Positions 1-6,393 of a stretch of 35,825 nt of DNA are shown one piece after another. The notes under the pieces are model-generated. The model was not told where the DNA came from. It made no database searches and was given only the letters and a program-made list of their open reading frames with translations. The translations under genes and the position numbers were made by a program. This DNA comes from CAZCSJ01 sp964501445 (GTDB taxonomy: Bacteria; Patescibacteriota; Minisyncoccia; Sungbacterales; HO2-52-23): NCBI GenBank assembly GCA_964501445.1, contig CAZCSJ010000008.1:1-35825 (forward strand), written 5' to 3'. The stretch's first letter is position 1. Each line of letters starts with the position of its first letter.

Positions 1-1397
1 TCGCCCGCGCGCCTGCCCGCGTTTTCGGCAATCTGCGTTAATGGCGCCTCAAGCGCATGCGTCAAAATGGAACGCGCTGCCTGCTCCTCCACACTCCATT
101 TCTCGGAGCCCGCGTCTTTTGAAAGCTGTACCGCGGCTTTGAAGAGTGCGGTGCCGCCGCCTGCCACAAGGCCTTCGGCAAGCGCGGCTTTGGTTGCTGC
201 CACCGCATCCTCAATTTTGAGTTTAATATACTTCATCTCGGTCTCGGTCGCCGCGCCCACGCGGATTACCGCAACCCCGCCCGAGAGCTTTGCGAGCCGT
301 TCCTGCAGTTTTTCGCGGTCATAATCAGAAGTGGTCTTTCCCATCTGGGCGCGGATCTGACCCATGCGCTTCTCAATATCTTCTTTTTTCCCTTTGCCGC
401 CGACGATCGTGGTGTTTTCCTTGTCTGCCACAATGCGGCGCGCGCGGCCGAGCATCGGAAGGTCCGCACTCTCAATCTTCAGGCCCACATCCTCGGAAAT
501 CACTTTCCCGCCGGTCACCACTGCAATATCTTCAAGCATCTCTTTTCGGCGGTCGCCAAAGCCCGGGGCTTTCACCGCGAGCGCGGTAAATCCGCCGCGG
601 AGGCGATTTACCACAAGAGTCGCGAGCGCATCGCCCTCCACATCTTCTGCCACAATCACAATCTCCTTTTTCCCGCTCTTCACGATTTTCTCAAGAAGCG
701 GCAGGATATCCTGAATTGAAGAGATTTTTTTATCGGTAATCAAAATATACGGGTCTTCAATCACCGCTTCCATCCGCTCGGCGTTGGTAATCATGTAGGG
801 CGACACATACCCGCGATCAAACTGCATGCCCTTCACAATTTCTTTTTCAATGCCCGTGCCCTGTGATTCCTCCACCGTCACGGCGCCGTCTTTGCCTACG
901 GTCTGAATGGCTTCCGCAATGATTTTCCCAAGCTCTTCTGATTCCGCGGAAATTGTTGCCACCTGAATTACTTCTTCGTCGTTCTTCACGGGTTTTGCGT
1001 TTTTTTGGAGCGACTTCACGACATTTTTTGCCGCATCTTCAAGAGCGTTTCGAAGCCCGATCGCATTCACGCCCGCAGCCGCATACTTCAATCCCTCACG
1101 GATAACTGCGGATGCGAGCACCACGGCAGTTGTCGTGCCGTCTCCCACTGCGTCATTGGTTTTTGACGCGACCTCTTTCACAAGCTCCGCGCCCATGTTT
1201 TCAAACTTATCCTCCAACTCAATCTCTTTTGCGATGGTCACGCCGTCGTTTGTGACCTGCGGAGAACCAAAGCTTTTCCCAAGCACCACATTCCGCCCCT
1301 TGGGACCCAAAGTGATACGCACGGCGTCGGCCAACTGATCTACGCCTCGCTTCATTGCGTGGCGCGCTTTTTCGTCAAAAATGATTTGCTTGGCCAT
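1..1397 (-). CDS. groEL: Chaperonin GroEL, 3' end cut by window edge
   Basis: This is the large subunit of the cytoplasmic GroEL/GroES folding chamber, which refolds proteins using ATP. The reading frame runs open from ATG at 1397 to the window edge, giving 465 codons; GroEL is normally about 540-550 residues, so roughly the last 80 are outside. Visible family hallmarks are the N-terminal MAKQIIFDEKARHAM start, the ATP-site segment VGDGTTTA near residue 85, and the RIVADKENTTIVGG-type segment. It is downstream of groES and presumably in the same transcript. The gap to groES is filled by a long inverted repeat ending 6 nt before this ATG, and there is no Shine-Dalgarno. Identification is secure. 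Confidence 0.97.
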   Translation of the reverse strand, partial: MAKQIIFDEKARHAMKRGVDQLADAVRITLGPKGRNVVLGKSFGSPQVTNDGVTIAKEIELEDKFENMGAELVKEVASKTNDAVGDGTTTAVVLASAVIREGLKYAAAGVNAIGLRNALEDAAKNVVKSLQKNAKPVKNDEEVIQVATISAESEELGKIIAEAIQTVGKDGAVTVEESQGTGIEKEIVKGMQFDRGYVSPYMITNAERMEAVIEDPYILITDKKISSIQDILPLLEKIVKSGKKEIVIVAEDVEGDALATLVVNRLRGGFTALAVKAPGFGDRRKEMLEDIAVVTGGKVISEDVGLKIESADLPMLGRARRIVADKENTTIVGGKGKKEDIEKRMGQIRAQMGKTTSDYDREKLQERLAKLSGGVAVIRVGAATETEMKYIKLKIEDAVAATKAALAEGLVAGGGTALFKAAVQLSKDAGSEKWSVEEQAARSILTHALEAPLTQIAENAGRRAG

Positions 1398-1403
1398 ATA
1401 TCG

Positions 1404-1546
1404 CGATACCAATATACGAATGCATACCAATCATACGAATATATATGGTGAGCGTAGTCGAACCATCCTTCGACTCTGCTCAGGATATACACTGGTGAGT
1501 GTATCAAACCATTCGTATCATTAGCATTATTAGTATATTCGCATCG
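1404..1546 (-). repeat. Long imperfect inverted repeat R1 between groES and groEL
   Basis: The outer arms (about 36 nt each) are near-complementary and built of iterated ATACGAAT/ATACTAAT-like octamers. The centre holds GGTGAGCGTAGTCGAACC and a copy of the TCCTTCGACT-GCTCAGGA palindrome. It spans the gap from just after the groES stop (1549) to 6 nt before the groEL ATG (1397). It would fold as a long hairpin in the groESL mRNA. Its near-copy R2 precedes groES. Confidence 0.88.
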
Positions 1547-1548
1547 TA

Positions 1549-1848
1549 TTACTTAATAATTCCCAAAATATCCTCCTCCCTCGCAATCAGATATTCTTTT
1601 CCGTCAACCTTTATTTCGCTGGGGCCGTACTTGGTAAAAAGCACGGTGTCGCCGACTTTGACCGACATCGGGATACGCCGCTTCCCGTCCTCATCAAATT
1701 TCCCGGGGCCCACGGCAACGATTTTTCCCTGCTCCGGCCGTTCCTTATCCACGGTCTCGGGAAGGTAAATCCCGCTTTTGGTCTTTCCGCCCTTTTCTTT
1801 TTCCATGGGTTCAATCAAAACCCGATCGTGTAATGGAGTTATTTTCAT
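1549..1848 (-). CDS. groES: Co-chaperonin GroES
   Basis: The 99-residue product is the lid of the GroEL chamber. It shows the family start MKITPLHDRVLIEP, a mobile-loop region around residues 17-32 (EKEKGGKTKSGIYLPE), the VGPGK turn, and a C-terminal segment ending in EEDILGIIK. Length is normal (about 95-100). It is the first gene of the groESL unit: a promoter and CIRCE-like operator lie at 2000-2056, and repeat R2 lies between the operator and this ATG. There is no Shine-Dalgarno; the 7 nt between the ATG and the R2 arm contain none. Heat-shock control by HrcA is inferred from the operator; hrcA itself is not in this window. Confidence 0.97.
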   Translation of the reverse strand: MKITPLHDRVLIEPMEKEKGGKTKSGIYLPETVDKERPEQGKIVAVGPGKFDEDGKRRIPMSVKVGDTVLFTKYGPSEIKVDGKEYLIAREEDILGIIK

Positions 1849-1855
1849 AATAGCG

Positions 1856-1997
1856 CGATGCCAATATACGAATGCATACTAATCATACGAATATATATGG
1901 TGAGCGTGGTTGAACCATCCTTCGACTCTGCTCAGGATATACACTGGTGAGTGTATCAAACCATTCGTATCATTAGTATTATTCGTATATTCGCATC
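1856..1997 (-). repeat. Long imperfect inverted repeat R2 in the groES 5' leader
   Basis: This is a near-identical partner of R1, with the same arms and the same central modules. It begins 7 nt upstream of the groES ATG and ends 2 bp from the CIRCE-like operator. It would therefore be transcribed as the 5' untranslated leader of groES and should fold into a long stem-loop abutting the start codon. Confidence 0.88.
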
Positions 1998-1999
1998 AA

Positions 2000-2026
2000 T
2001 TAGCACTGTAGTGCGACGACTGCTAA
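2000..2026 (-). promoter_or_regulatory. CIRCE-like operator (HrcA site) of groESL
   Basis: The + strand reads TTAGCACTG, nine bases, then GACTGCTAA. This is the exact 9-N9-9 geometry of CIRCE (TTAGCACTC-N9-GAGTGCTAA), with one substitution per arm. It overlaps the predicted transcription start of groES. CIRCE is the established binding site of the heat-shock repressor HrcA. Confidence 0.85.
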
Positions 2027-2028
2027 AT

Positions 2029-2056
2029 ATCATACTCGCCTCCTGTAACAAGTCAA
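2029..2056 (-). promoter_or_regulatory. Sigma70-type promoter of groESL
   Basis: On the minus strand, TTGACT (2051-2056) is followed after 16 nt by TATGAT (2029-2034). The operator starts 2 bp downstream, so HrcA binding would block initiation. Confidence 0.75.
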
Positions 2057-2071
2057 GAGTAAAGAAAAGTT

Positions 2072-2108
2072 TCAAAATATAAAGGAGCCCCCATAAAGAG
2101 AGCTCCTT
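2072..2108 (-). terminator. Rho-independent terminator for a minus-strand transcript
   Basis: The inverted repeat AAGGAGC (2082-2088) / GCTCCTT (2102-2108) is followed on the minus strand by a T-rich TTTATATTTT tract. It would end the transcript carrying the Cys-rich ORF at 2149-2478, before the groES promoter. A second hairpin, GTGATAGCGT / ACGCCATCAC at 2111-2135, lies just upstream of it. Confidence 0.6.
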
Positions 2109-2148
2109 AAGTGATAGCGTCTGAAACGCCATCACTTTTCTAATTTCC

Positions 2149-2478
2149 CTAACGGCGGCAACCCCCGAAAGGGCAAGGCAAACTTTTTTCCACTCGTCCA
2201 GTGGTATAACCACCGCGTGACTCCGGACAACCGCAGTGAAAAGTTACAGCCCTGAAACTACGGGCATAGCGTAGCCATGGCGACGGATCAGGGCCCTCCG
2301 GATCATGGATACACCCTATGCGCGCACAATAGTCGCACAAGATCTCTGGCTCGTAGATCTCACTCTCGTGCACACACCTGGTCCCTGTCTGTCCACAATC
2401 CCAGCATCGGAGCTCGAGATGGGCATACCCCCTGGGGTGGGCAGGGAAAACCTTAGTACGAAGAACTCGTACTTTCCT
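2149..2478 (-). CDS. Cysteine-rich hypothetical ORF, 5' end lost in scaffold gap
   Basis: The frame is open from the N run to a TAG at 2149, leaving about 109 readable codons. The C-terminal part has paired cysteines typical of zinc ribbons: CWDCG, then CDYC plus a further Cys, then HCGC and CPFGGC. A GTG at 2371-2373 could start a 74-aa product, but cysteines also lie upstream of it in the same frame, so a longer gene through the gap is more likely. A two-hairpin terminator follows. I do not recognise a family. It may be a zinc-binding protein or not a gene at all; the gap prevents a decision. Confidence 0.35.
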   Translation of the reverse strand, partial: RKVRVLRTKVFPAHPRGYAHLELRCWDCGQTGTRCVHESEIYEPEILCDYCARIGCIHDPEGPDPSPWLRYARSFRAVTFHCGCPESRGGYTTGRVEKSLPCPFGGCRR

Positions 2479-2578
2479 NNNNNNNNNNNNNNNNNNNNNN
2501 NNNNNNNNNNNNNNNNNNNNNNNNNNNNNNNNNNNNNNNNNNNNNNNNNNNNNNNNNNNNNNNNNNNNNNNNNNNNNN
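2479..2578. other. Scaffold gap (exactly 100 N)
   Basis: A run of exactly 100 N is the usual placeholder for a gap of unknown length. Order and orientation across this point are therefore only as good as the scaffolding, and ORFs drawn through it are not trustworthy. Confidence 0.97.
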
Positions 2579-2643
2579 TTCCTTTCTTCACCCCGGCGCT
2601 GTATTCCGGGGAATTCTTCACGAACAGCGTTTTACGCACACCT

Positions 2644-2721
2644 GTCGACATTCTGAACCGAAGCCCCGCTAAGCGGGGCGGAGTGAAGAATCTTGAGATC
2701 CTTCACTTCGTTCAGGATGAC
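2644..2721 (-). repeat. GTCATCCTGA-family dispersed repeat, copy 1
   Basis: Read on the minus strand, it starts GTCATCCTGA, passes GAAGGATCT and AGATTCTTC, includes the hairpin GCCCCGC/GCGGGGC, and ends near TTCAGAAT. Copies 2 (7953-8033) and 3 (19289-19358) share this order of modules. The rest of 2579-2870 holds only a GCTGTT-CGCAA-AACAGC hairpin (2743-2762) and a short CA tract, with no supported gene. Confidence 0.75.
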
Positions 2722-2790
2722 GACTTCTGTATATGCCCAAAACGCTGTTCGCAAAACAGCATGTCTGCCTTGAAAAGAACTATTGTGGGC

Positions 2791-2818
2791 GTATCCTAAC
2801 ACACACACACACTTGTCA
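2791..2818 (-). promoter_or_regulatory. Possible minus-strand promoter with CA/TG microsatellite spacer
   Basis: On the minus strand TTGACA (2813-2818) precedes a run of TG dinucleotides and then a TAGGAT/GATACG-like -10. It could drive the transcript entering the gap and the Cys-rich ORF. Spacer length depends on the dinucleotide repeat number. Confidence 0.35.
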
Positions 2819-2875
2819 ATGTTTTGTAAGAAAAATGCCTTATGTACGGCAGTATTCCGGAATATATGTGGCGGA

Positions 2876-2904
2876 TTGACGTCCTAATCTCTCATATCTA
2901 TACT
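2876..2904 (+). promoter_or_regulatory. Promoter of the DUF4258/DUF2283 pair, leaderless geometry
   Basis: TTGACG (2876-2881), a 17-nt spacer and TATACT (2899-2904) form a strong sigma70-type promoter. The expected start is near 2911, one or two bases before the ATG at 2913, so the mRNA would have essentially no leader. Confidence 0.75.
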
Positions 2905-2912
2905 TATATACG

Positions 2913-3167
2913 ATGAACCACGTTAGATTCAGTGATCACGCCGAATACCAGCTACGAGAACGAAGTATCTCGAAAATACTCGTGCGAGATGCGCTGGAAT
3001 TGCCTGATCGAACCATTCGCCAAAATGATGGGCGTTTCCGCACAGTCAAACTCCTCGCAAAACGTGACAAAAAGTATGCACTCGTGGTAATCTATGAAGA
3101 GACGGGCGATACGAAACGTGTTATTACCGCGTTTCTTTCTTCCAAAATAAAAAAGTATCTCCTATGA
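2913..3167 (+). CDS. DUF4258 domain protein (RelE-like toxin candidate)
   Basis: The 84-residue product starts MNHVRFSDHAEYQLRERSIS and continues with a segment typical of DUF4258: HAxxQLxER near the start, a central DGRFRTVKLLAKRDKK strand, and a VITAFLSSK-type ending. DUF4258 proteins are small and distantly like RelE-fold toxins, but activity is not established. It overlaps the next gene by 4 bp (ATGA), so the pair is one translational unit. A leaderless promoter precedes it. A toxin role is inference from fold similarity and pairing; the domain call is fairly secure. Confidence 0.8.
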   Translation: MNHVRFSDHAEYQLRERSISKILVRDALELPDRTIRQNDGRFRTVKLLAKRDKKYALVVIYEETGDTKRVITAFLSSKIKKYLL

Positions 3168-3376
3168 ATTTTCATTACGACAAAAAAGACGATATACTCG
3201 CAATACGATTCAGCAAAAACCCTTATGCGGAAAGCGACGAAGTGCAGGAAGGGATTATTTTTGACTATGATGCAAAGGGGAAAATCATCGCGATAGAAAT
3301 TCTTGATGCTTCTCGGCGTTTTCCACAAAAATTTCGATCATCGCTCAAGCTAGCGAGTGTGTTAAAAAAGAAGTAG
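3164..3376 (+). CDS. DUF2283 domain protein (candidate antitoxin partner)
   Basis: The 70-residue product begins MNFHYDKKDDILAIRFS, then EGIIFDYDAKGKIIAIEILDAS. This D-x-L-x-I-x-F ... DxxGxIxxIEILxAS pattern is characteristic of DUF2283. Genes of this family often sit immediately downstream of DUF4258 genes, and the 4-bp overlap here fits a co-translated two-gene module. The C-terminal tail is lysine-rich. No DNA-binding domain is visible. A role as neutralising partner is inferred from arrangement only. A strong terminator follows within a few bases. Confidence 0.8.
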   Translation: MNFHYDKKDDILAIRFSKNPYAESDEVQEGIIFDYDAKGKIIAIEILDASRRFPQKFRSSLKLASVLKKK

Positions 3377-3377
3377 A

Positions 3378-3417
3378 AATAGCAAAAACCCCGACGCGCG
3401 TCGGGGTTTTTGCTATT
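3378..3417. terminator. Bidirectional terminator between DUF2283 gene and uvrA
   Basis: AAAAACCCCGAC and GTCGGGGTTTTT flank a GCGC loop, and the pairing extends outward (AATAGC/GCTATT). A and T runs on the two sides make it work for both converging genes: the DUF2283 gene (plus) and uvrA (minus, stop at 3417). Confidence 0.92.
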
Positions 3418-6377
3418 TACATACTTTTCTTAAGCCACTGCCCCGTGTAACTCTCTTTCACTTTGATAATATCTCTCGGGGTTCCGGTGGCGATAACTTC
3501 CCCGCCCTTGTCTCCCCCCTCCGGTCCCAAATCCACAATCCAATCAGCATTGCGAAGCACGTCCAAATTATGCTCAATCACGAGCACGGTGTTTCCTTTA
3601 TCCACCAGCGCGCGGAGCACGGTGAGGAGTTTTTGGATATCTTCAAAATGCAGGCCCGTGGTCGGCTCGTCCAAAATATAGAGCGTGCGGCCCGTATCGC
3701 GACGTGAGAGTTCGGTTGCTAATTTCACACGCTGCGCTTCTCCGCCCGAGAGCGTGGTTGCCGGCTGTCCAAGCTTGATGTAGCCGAGCCCCACATCCAC
3801 GAGCGTTTCCAGTTTTGATTTAATCCCCGGAATCGCCCCGAAGAAATCAAGCCCCTCCTCCACCGACATATCCAGTACATCGGCAATATTTTTCCCGTCG
3901 TAGAAAATATCTAATGCTTCGCGGTTATAGCGCTTTCCTTTACACTCCTCGCAATCCACATACACATCCGGCAGGAAAAACATCTCTATCTTTTTCACCC
4001 CTTGCCCTTCGCATACTTCGCACCGACCGCCCTTCACATTAAAACTGAATCTTCCGGGACCATAGCCGCGGCTCCGCGCTTCGTGCGTGCGCGAAAACAC
4101 ATCGCGGATAAAAGTGAACGCACCCGTATACGTTGCGGGATTTGAACGCGGCGTACGGCCGATCGGCGATTGATCCACCACCACGACTTTGTTTATGTGC
4201 TCGGCGCCAGTGATCTCGCAGTGCGCGCCCGGAAACACATGCGCGCGGTAAAACTTCGCGAGAAGCGCTTTTACCAAAATATCGTTCACAAGCGTACTTT
4301 TTCCTGAACCCGAGACACCCGAGACGCAGACGAACTTTCCAAGAGGAAATGACACATCAATGTTTTTGAGGTTATGCTCTGAAGCGCCTTTTATCACTAT
4401 GTAATGCCCCGTTGTACCGATCTTAGATCGGTACCGTCCAGACGGTACAAAAACTTTCTTTCTCCCCGAGAGATACTCCCCCGTCAAAGTTTTCGCCTTA
4501 AAAAGCTGCTGTGGCGTTCCTTCAAAAATCACTTTGCCGCCGTGCTTCCCCGCGCCCGGTCCCAAATCTATGATCCAGTCGGCTTGGCGCATGGTTTCCG
4601 CATCATGCTCCACCACGATCACGGTATTTCCGAGATCGCGAAGGTCTTTCAAAGTTTTGATAAGCCGCGCATGGTCGCGCGCATGAAGCCCAATTGAGGG
4701 TTCGTCCAAAATATAGATAATCCCCGAAAGCCGCGAACCAATTTGGGTCGCGAGCTGTATCCGCTGTGCCTCGCCGCCGGCAAGAGTCGTGGATTCACGC
4801 GAGAGCGTCAAATACTCAAGCCCCACATCTTTCAGAAAAGAAAGGCGCTTCATAATTTCTTTTACAAGCGGAGTGGCAACCGCCAAATCATTTTTTCCAA
4901 GCGCGCTTCCCTTCCCCGCGAGATGTTCAAAAAACACCGCCGCATCTTCCACGGTTTTTGCCGAAACCGACGCAACATTTTCTCCCTGGATTTTTACTGC
5001 GAGCGTTTCTTTTCGGAGGCGCGTGCCGCCGCACTCCGGGCACATCGTGATTTTCATATACTTCTCGATCTCCGCGCGCGTGAACTCGGAATCCGTTTCT
5101 TTCCATCGGCGCTTGAGATTGGGGATGACGCCCTCAAATCCGCCTTCAACGGAGTTTTGAGTTTTGAGTTTTGAGTTTTGAGTTTCCTGCCTTGCCGGAC
5201 TCTCGCCGTACAGAATCAAATCCATAACCGACTGCGGCATATCCTTAATCGGTATATTTAAAGAAAATTCATGGCGCTGGGCAAGGTCGGAGAGTATCCA
5301 CCAATACCAGCTCTGCCGGCCCACGCGATGGGAAGCCGACGCCCACGGGCGAATCGCGCCCTCGGCAATGGAGAGGCGGGTATTGGGAAACACGAGCTCC
5401 GGCTCTACTTCCAGTGTGGCGCCAAGACCCGTGCAGGAAGGGCACGCGCCAAAGGGGCTGTTGAAGCTAAAAAGCCTCGGTTCAATCTCGGGCAAGCTCA
5501 CGCCGCATTCCTCGCACGCAAAATGCTCGGAGAATGCAGTCTCGCTCTCAATACTATTTCCTTTTCGCGCCGCGACGATAATAAACCCTTTGCCGATTTT
5601 GAGTGCGGTCTCCACGGACTCCCGAATACGCGCGCGCTCGGCATCATCATCTCGCATAAACGCATCCACCACCACATCTATCGTATGCTTTTTTTGTTTA
5701 TCAACATCTTTTGCACGCGCGGCAGTAAGTGACAGAAATTCGCCGTCCATCCGCACACGGATAAAGCCCGCGGCTTGTATCTCCTCAAGCACTCCTTTGT
5801 GCTCGCCCTTTTTTGCACGGATCGCGGGTGCCAAAATCAACACCTCGCGATTTTTTGGGATTTTCACAATGGCATTCACTATCTGCTCCGGGGTCTGCTT
5901 GCCTACGGGCTTTCCGCACTGCGGGCAATGGGGCTTGCCGATACGCGCAAACAAAATCCGAAGGTAATCGTAAATCTCGGTGATGGTGCCCACGGTGGAA
6001 CGCGGGTTTCTGGAAATGGATTTCTGGTCAATCGCGATTGCGGGCGACAATCCGTCTATCTCCTCCACGTCGGGTTTGTCCTTCACGCCCAAAAATTGCC
6101 GCGCATAGGCGGAGAGCGATTCCACAAACCGCCGCTCGGCTTCGGCATAAATCGTATCAAACGCGAGCGAGGATTTTCCGGAACCCGAAAGCCCCGTGAT
6201 AACCACGAGTTTTTGCTTCGGAGTATCAACATTGATATTCTTAAGATTATGCACGCGGGCTCCTCTAATCCGAATGAAGGATACTTGCCCCGTAGCTCGC
6301 CCATTGGGCGATGGTACGGGGTGGACCCGTGCGCCGCGGATTTTTATGTGTGGTATGGCATCGGTCTTTCCATGCAT
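3417..6377 (-). CDS. uvrA: UvrABC excinuclease subunit A with in-frame repeat insertions
   Basis: UvrA is the ABC-type ATPase that finds bulky DNA lesions and loads UvrB. Both halves are present: Walker A GLSGSGKS (residues 62-69) and GVSGSGKS in the second half, two LSGGEAQR signatures, and zinc Cys pairs (CPQCG, CEECG, CPECGG, CEVCEG...CEEC). ATG at 6377 gives 986 residues; ATG at 6395 is possible but overlaps uvrC. The N-terminus is odd: IKIRGARVH (11-19) and IRIRGARVH (35-43) both resemble the normal family start, separated by residues encoded by a palindrome. Two further linker insertions come from a heptamer tandem repeat and from a palindrome. The divergent neighbour uvrC acts in the same pathway. 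Confidence 0.96.
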   Translation of the reverse strand: MHGKTDAIPHIKIRGARVHPVPSPNGRATGQVSFIRIRGARVHNLKNINVDTPKQKLVVITGLSGSGKSSLAFDTIYAEAERRFVESLSAYARQFLGVKDKPDVEEIDGLSPAIAIDQKSISRNPRSTVGTITEIYDYLRILFARIGKPHCPQCGKPVGKQTPEQIVNAIVKIPKNREVLILAPAIRAKKGEHKGVLEEIQAAGFIRVRMDGEFLSLTAARAKDVDKQKKHTIDVVVDAFMRDDDAERARIRESVETALKIGKGFIIVAARKGNSIESETAFSEHFACEECGVSLPEIEPRLFSFNSPFGACPSCTGLGATLEVEPELVFPNTRLSIAEGAIRPWASASHRVGRQSWYWWILSDLAQRHEFSLNIPIKDMPQSVMDLILYGESPARQETQNSKLKTQNSVEGGFEGVIPNLKRRWKETDSEFTRAEIEKYMKITMCPECGGTRLRKETLAVKIQGENVASVSAKTVEDAAVFFEHLAGKGSALGKNDLAVATPLVKEIMKRLSFLKDVGLEYLTLSRESTTLAGGEAQRIQLATQIGSRLSGIIYILDEPSIGLHARDHARLIKTLKDLRDLGNTVIVVEHDAETMRQADWIIDLGPGAGKHGGKVIFEGTPQQLFKAKTLTGEYLSGRKKVFVPSGRYRSKIGTTGHYIVIKGASEHNLKNIDVSFPLGKFVCVSGVSGSGKSTLVNDILVKALLAKFYRAHVFPGAHCEITGAEHINKVVVVDQSPIGRTPRSNPATYTGAFTFIRDVFSRTHEARSRGYGPGRFSFNVKGGRCEVCEGQGVKKIEMFFLPDVYVDCEECKGKRYNREALDIFYDGKNIADVLDMSVEEGLDFFGAIPGIKSKLETLVDVGLGYIKLGQPATTLSGGEAQRVKLATELSRRDTGRTLYILDEPTTGLHFEDIQKLLTVLRALVDKGNTVLVIEHNLDVLRNADWIVDLGPEGGDKGGEVIATGTPRDIIKVKESYTGQWLKKSM
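4414..4448. repeat. Two adjacent palindromes in frame inside uvrA
   Basis: GTACCGATC-TTA-GATCGGTAC (4414-4434) overlaps a second palindrome, GTACCGTC-CA-GACGGTAC (4431-4448). The encoded residues (SGRYRSKIGTTG) fall in the linker before the second ABC module. The first palindrome recurs identically at 17043-17063 outside any gene. Confidence 0.85.
5152..5185. repeat. GAGTTTT heptamer tandem repeat in uvrA
   Basis: Nearly five tandem copies of GAGTTTT (+ strand) encode a QNSKLKTQNS-like segment in uvrA. Copy-number slippage in a heptamer would shift frame unless changed by three units, so this tract is a potential hot spot for uvrA phase changes. Confidence 0.85.
6287..6322. repeat. Palindromic element in the 5' end of uvrA
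   Basis: Outer arms GCCCCGTA / TACGGGGT and inner arms TCGCCC / GGGCGA around ATT form a nested hairpin. It encodes the PVPSPNGRATG segment between the two copies of the I-x-IRGARVH motif. Confidence 0.8.
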
Positions 6378-6393
6378 GACAAAAAATTGTAGC

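Noticed and set aside
1404..1997. R1/R2 as insertion sequences
   Set aside because: They are under 150 bp, code for nothing, and show no target duplication; the fixed distance to start codons fits a cis element better.
2149..2478. Structured RNA such as RNase P RNA, suggested by an AGGAAAGT-like string next to the gap
   Set aside because: None of the other conserved RNase P or tmRNA blocks were found on either strand.
2305..2799. Long plus-strand frame through the N gap
   Set aside because: It exists only because N codons are read through; the flanks are a repeat and a non-coding-like sequence.
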